Assembly (NCBI GenBank): GCA_023426435.1
Contig: JAFAAS010000010.1
Span: forward strand, 1-16,379
Direction of reading: 5' to 3'
Source of the DNA: Verrucomicrobiota bacterium
GTDB lineage: Bacteria; Verrucomicrobiota; Verrucomicrobiia; Opitutales; Opitutaceae
DNA length: 16,379 nt
Both the position numbers and the translations under genes were made by a program. Of the stretch, positions 13,876 to 16,379 are shown in pieces. The notes under the pieces were generated by a model. It ran no database searches. It was not told where the DNA came from and saw only the letters and a program-made list of their open reading frames with translations. The first letter of the stretch is position 1, and every line of letters begins with the position of its first letter.

Positions 13876-14541
13876 ATGAACAGTAGCGAAGGATTCGATT
13901 GCGAGCCTGCCGAAAAGTTCCGTCGCACTGCGCGCCGACTCGCAGGTTTGGCGGGGATGGCGGCTGCGATTTGCGCGGGATTGTTGAGCGGTTGTTCGAG
14001 TCCTGCCAGCGAGCGGACGCTCGCGGCGGGAGCGCCGCCGCGAGGAGCTGGAGTGATTCTGGAAGGCGACCAATTAAGGGTGTCGTTCGTGGGGGCTCCG
14101 AGCATGGATACCTCGGGAGAGGTGCGGCGGGATGGACGAATCACACTGCCGATTGCCGGCGAAGTGGTGGCGGCGGGAAAGACGCCGGATCAGCTGGGCA
14201 GGGAGCTAAGTGAGCGATACGCCACGGAGTTGCTCGCGAGCGACGTGGTGGTTTCCGTGGTCGCTTCCGCCTTCGAGGTCAACGTGAGTGGCGCGGTGCT
14301 GCGGCCGGGAAAATATACATCGAAACGGCCGATGACGGCGCTGGAGGCGGTGATGGAGGCGGGCGGGTTCGATCATGCGAAAGCGGACATGAAGCGCGTG
14401 GTGGTGGTGCGTCACCACGACGGCGCGGTGAATAATTTCGTGCTCGATCTGAGCCTGGCGTTGAACGGGAAACCGAGTGAGCCGTTTTATTTACAGCCCT
14501 CCGATATCGTGTTCGTTCCGACGCGTTTCGTTTGGTTTTAG
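13876..14541 (+). CDS. Wza-like polysaccharide export lipoprotein (OPX family)
   Basis: This 221-residue protein has a basic N-terminus (KFRRTARRLAG), a hydrophobic segment and a lipobox LLSGC with the lipid-modified cysteine at residue 40. Residues 60-130 are the polysaccharide export (Poly_export) domain: ILEGDQLRVSFVGAP, DGRITLPIAGEVVAAGKTPD and the following helix. Residues 132-185 form one SLBB-like beta-grasp repeat (AFEVNVSGAVLRPGKYTS, TALEAVMEAGGF). The C-terminus, QPSDIVFVPTRFVWF, ends soon after the usual DIVFVP motif. It is thus a short OPX protein, unlike full-length Wza (about 380 residues) with extra SLBB domains and a membrane helix. It should act at the periplasm/outer membrane with the Wzc-like protein in polymer export. 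The ATG at 13876-13878 gives a proper signal peptide; the frame is open further upstream but has no signal-like start. No Shine-Dalgarno is seen. Confidence 0.87.
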   Translation: MNSSEGFDCEPAEKFRRTARRLAGLAGMAAAICAGLLSGCSSPASERTLAAGAPPRGAGVILEGDQLRVSFVGAPSMDTSGEVRRDGRITLPIAGEVVAAGKTPDQLGRELSERYATELLASDVVVSVVASAFEVNVSGAVLRPGKYTSKRPMTALEAVMEAGGFDHAKADMKRVVVVRHHDGAVNNFVLDLSLALNGKPSEPFYLQPSDIVFVPTRFVWF

Positions 14542-14611
14542 GGTGGTTGCCCTTATCGCGGCCATCGGGGAAACGCGCAAAGTGGAGGGGCGACCGTTTT
14601 AGATATTTCAT

Positions 14612-14640
14612 CGGGAATAGTTTCCGTTTAATACATTTTT
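14612..14640 (+). terminator. Weak terminator candidate after the export lipoprotein gene
   Basis: CGGGAA (14612-14617) and TTTCCG (14621-14626) can form a 6-bp stem with one G-T pair and a 3-nt loop, followed by TTTAATACATTTTT. The stem is short and AT-poor only in part. It could end Wza-like transcription, or this AT-rich stretch may instead be the promoter of the next small gene. Confidence 0.3.
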
Positions 14641-14646
14641 CCATAC

Positions 14647-14901
14647 ATGGACGGCGTAGCATTCCAGCTGCACACGGACCGCCGGCGCACGAAACTTCGA
14701 CAGATGGAAGTCTGTAGGAACGGAGCGCTGATTGGCCATATTGCCCGGTCTCCGGGCGGACGGATGTATCGTTTTTTCCCGGGTATAAACAACGAGATCG
14801 CGTTCGTGTTCGAGCACCGGAATCTGGCGAGCCTGATCGAGGCGATCGACAGTCGCTCGTGGGAGCGGGAACTCGACGCGCTGAAAACTCCGCCGCGCTG
14901 A
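14647..14901 (+). CDS. Small protein of unknown function (84 residues)
   Basis: I do not recognise this protein. It is soluble and has no signal peptide. The body MEVCRNGALIGHIARSPGG followed by RMYRFFPGINNEIAFVFEHR reads like a small beta-sheet domain (short strands with turns at NG, GG and PG) ending in a helix, NLASLIEAIDSRSWEREL. This order of residues and the balanced composition suggest a real gene rather than a chance frame. The start could be the ATG at 14647 or an internal ATG at 14704, and neither has a Shine-Dalgarno. The latter begins right at the conserved-looking body. It lies 105 nt after the export lipoprotein gene on the same strand, and its stop is only 7 nt from the end of the converging methyltransferase gene. 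Function is unknown; co-transcription with the lipoprotein is possible. Confidence 0.6.
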   Translation: MDGVAFQLHTDRRRTKLRQMEVCRNGALIGHIARSPGGRMYRFFPGINNEIAFVFEHRNLASLIEAIDSRSWERELDALKTPPR

Positions 14902-14908
14902 GGAGAGT

Positions 14909-15835
14909 CTATTCCGCGGCGACCTTGCGCAGCCAGATCTGGCCGCCGTCGCCCTTGGCGCAGAGCGGCATGTGTTCGCGGAGGAAATCGCGTTTGAAGT
15001 GCTCGATATAGGCGGAGAAGAATTCCACGCGGAAGGCGCGGTTATACATCAGGAACGCGCGGAGGAGATACTGCTCGTTCCAAGCGCGGCCTTCCTCGAG
15101 CCACTCGCGCGGGTATTCGAGACGCCATGCGATGTCGTGAATGTGGACAAATACGCCGACAGCGAGCGCGGGCAGGACGTGAAAGAACAGGCGGTTCACG
15201 TCGCTGCCGAATTTACTGACGTGCGATGAGTCGATGAAGAGAATGTCGCCGGATTCGAGTTGGGAAAAGGGATCCAGTGGAACGTCCTGGACCATTTTTT
15301 CGATCACGGTGACGCGGGGACGGTCTTCGTCGCGCAGCAGCGAGCGGACGAGGCGTGCATCGGGATCGATGAAGGTGAACCGAACCGTGCGTCCGAGGAC
15401 ATGCTCGTCCACGTCGAGCATCGCGGCGGAGCTGTAGCCGGAGCCGACTTCGACGATGCGGCGTGGACGCGCTTCGCGCATCATGCCGTAGAGTGTGAGG
15501 GCATCGCTGGGGCCGTAGGCTGGGTTACCGAAATGATAGCGGTGGCCGGCGGTGGGCGTCTCGACGTAGGGATGTTCTGAATACCAGCGGGCGAAACGTT
15601 CGAGCCGTTCGAATTGTCCGGCGTCGTTGAGGTCGATGGCGGGAAATGGCGGGCCGAAATCGTTGCGGGCGAGACCGGCGGCGATTTCTTCGCGAGTCGG
15701 CAGCGGCGAGTAGAAGTGGCCGGGCGGGACGAAGCGCTGCCACTCGTCGCGCCAGGCGCGCAGCTGCCGATTCTCCTTTTCGAGGGCGCGATAGGCGCGG
15801 AATTGGCGGAGCAAGGGGCGGAAATCGATGCTCAT
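14909..15835 (-). CDS. Class I SAM-dependent methyltransferase (Methyltransf_24-like)
   Basis: This is a 308-residue protein. Residues 1-40 are charged and likely helical (ALEKENRQLRAWRDEW). The methyltransferase core starts at about 105. RRIVEVGSGYSSAAMLDV (125-142) is SAM motif I, FTFIDPDARLVRSLL (153-167) holds the acidic ribose-binding residue, and GDILFIDSSHVSKFGSDVN (196-214) matches the D-S-S/A-H motif of the Methyltransf_24 group. VGVFVHIHDIAWRLEYP (227-243) gives HIHDI, a likely metal or substrate site in this group. Such enzymes are common among sugar and glycan tailoring genes. The ATG at 15833-15835 overlaps the stop of the upstream membrane-protein gene (ATGA, 15832-15835), so the two are coupled. 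It converges with the 84-residue gene. Substrate unknown. The family call is firm. Confidence 0.85.
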   Translation of the reverse strand: MSIDFRPLLRQFRAYRALEKENRQLRAWRDEWQRFVPPGHFYSPLPTREEIAAGLARNDFGPPFPAIDLNDAGQFERLERFARWYSEHPYVETPTAGHRYHFGNPAYGPSDALTLYGMMREARPRRIVEVGSGYSSAAMLDVDEHVLGRTVRFTFIDPDARLVRSLLRDEDRPRVTVIEKMVQDVPLDPFSQLESGDILFIDSSHVSKFGSDVNRLFFHVLPALAVGVFVHIHDIAWRLEYPREWLEEGRAWNEQYLLRAFLMYNRAFRVEFFSAYIEHFKRDFLREHMPLCAKGDGGQIWLRKVAAE

Positions 15836-16379
15836 GGAGCGGAAGGGGGCGCCGGACGCAGCGTGAGTTTGAGGTTGGAAACGCTGAACGCGAGTGCGCG
15901 GCCGTCGCGGTCCGCCGGAGGAGCGGGTTGCGGCGTGGTGAAAAGCAGTTCCGAGGGACCGGGAGGGAGCGTGAACGTGACGGAGAACGCGGCGTCATCG
16001 CCGCTGAGGGTGGCGGACCAGAGCGTTTGTTCACGGAGCCGGAGCGCGAGCTCGCGGTGGCGATCGAGGACGGAAATCGTGCCGCGGATGGTCACGGTGA
16101 GCGGCTGGTCGGAAGAATTTTCGAGCGTGAGGCCGGCGTTTCCGGAGGCCCATCGCCACGTGTTCGATCCCCGGCTTTCCACTTGATACCAGTGGCCTTG
16201 ATCGGAAATCGACACGGAGTCGGCGACCTCGGCGGGAGCGGCGATTTTGAAGAAACGCGGCGGCGGATTGAACTCCGACAAACTGGCGAAGACGGTGAGG
16301 TTGCCCGCGACGAGGAGCGGGAGCCAGCGACGGCCCCGCGGGACGAGGATGTTGAACGCGAGGCTCATCGGCAGCAGCA
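15832..16379 (-). CDS. C-terminal part of a membrane protein with beta-sandwich-like tail (5' end outside the window)
   Basis: The frame is open to the right edge of the window. An ATG exists at 16366-16368 (178 residues), but the codons before it (Leu-Leu-Pro) and the following LAFNILVPRGRRWLPLLVAG and NLTVFASL look like the last membrane helices of a larger multi-pass protein, so I treat it as 5'-partial. After the helix, about 140 residues are beta-rich: GHWYQVESRGSNTWRWASGN, LTLENSSDQPLTVTIRG, SVTFTLPPGPSELLF and ending FSVSNLKLTLRP. This resembles an extracytoplasmic beta-sandwich such as those at the ends of some glycosyltransferase-like membrane proteins, but no family is recognised. 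Its TGA overlaps the start of the methyltransferase gene. If the ATG at 16368 is the true start, it would be a small single-helix anchored protein instead. Confidence 0.6.
   Translation of the reverse strand, partial: LLPMSLAFNILVPRGRRWLPLLVAGNLTVFASLSEFNPPPRFFKIAAPAEVADSVSISDQGHWYQVESRGSNTWRWASGNAGLTLENSSDQPLTVTIRGTISVLDRHRELALRLREQTLWSATLSGDDAAFSVTFTLPPGPSELLFTTPQPAPPADRDGRALAFSVSNLKLTLRPAPPSAP

Noticed and set aside
14891..14921. 7-bp inverted repeat CGCCGCG/CGCGGCG over the ends of the two converging genes
   Set aside because: The loop is 17 nt, there is no T-run on either side and the arms lie in coding sequence, so a bidirectional terminator is not supported.

Overview
The window is a G+C-rich bacterial segment that carries most of an exopolysaccharide or capsule biosynthesis and export locus of a Gram-negative bacterium. 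Three features suggest a Gram-negative: an outer-membrane polysaccharide-export lipoprotein, a Wzz/Wzc-type co-polymerase, and an O-antigen ligase/polymerase-like membrane protein. Gene content and overall feel suggest Verrucomicrobiota (Opitutales-like). That placement is an impression from family resemblance, not a computed result.

Layout. The hub is a divergent promoter region at about 13538-13875. To the right (+ strand) lie a Wza-like export lipoprotein (13876-14541) and a small unknown protein (14647-14901). To the left (- strand) runs a long series. It begins with a NusG/RfaH-like antiterminator (13037-13537) and a Wzc-like chain-length protein with a degenerate kinase domain (10814-12979). 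Next come an Alg14-like/Alg13-like split glycosyltransferase pair (10184-10645 and 9633-10187), a GT2 transferase (8625-9599), a GT4-type transferase (7378-8628) and a methyltransferase (6630-7343). The series continues with two related secreted proteins of unrecognised enzymatic family (4670-6505 and 1732-4035), separated by a broken IS5-type transposase (4147-4626). After an intrinsic terminator it ends with a polymerase/ligase-like membrane protein (217-1611) and the start of a possible glycosyltransferase that leaves the window (1-220). At the far right, converging on the small + strand gene, are a methyltransferase (14909-15835) and the C-terminal part of a membrane protein (15832-16379), both on the - strand.

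How it fits together (inference). The GT genes and the Alg13/14-like pair build a repeat unit, and the methyltransferases may decorate it. The polymerase-like protein and the Wzz/Wzc-like protein would extend the chain and set its length. The Wza-like lipoprotein would take part in export across the outer membrane. The NusG-like protein would help RNA polymerase read through the long transcript. The two secreted paralogues, with a helical-toroid-like core and a lectin-like domain, are candidates for binding, trimming or modifying the polymer. No flippase and no initiating sugar-phosphate transferase lie in the window, so the locus must continue outside it or use genes elsewhere.

The least explained parts are: the tandem secreted paralogues with their matched upstream element and a hairpin over one start codon; the Wzc-like protein that has lost its Walker A lysine; and the intrinsic terminator just upstream of the polymerase gene.
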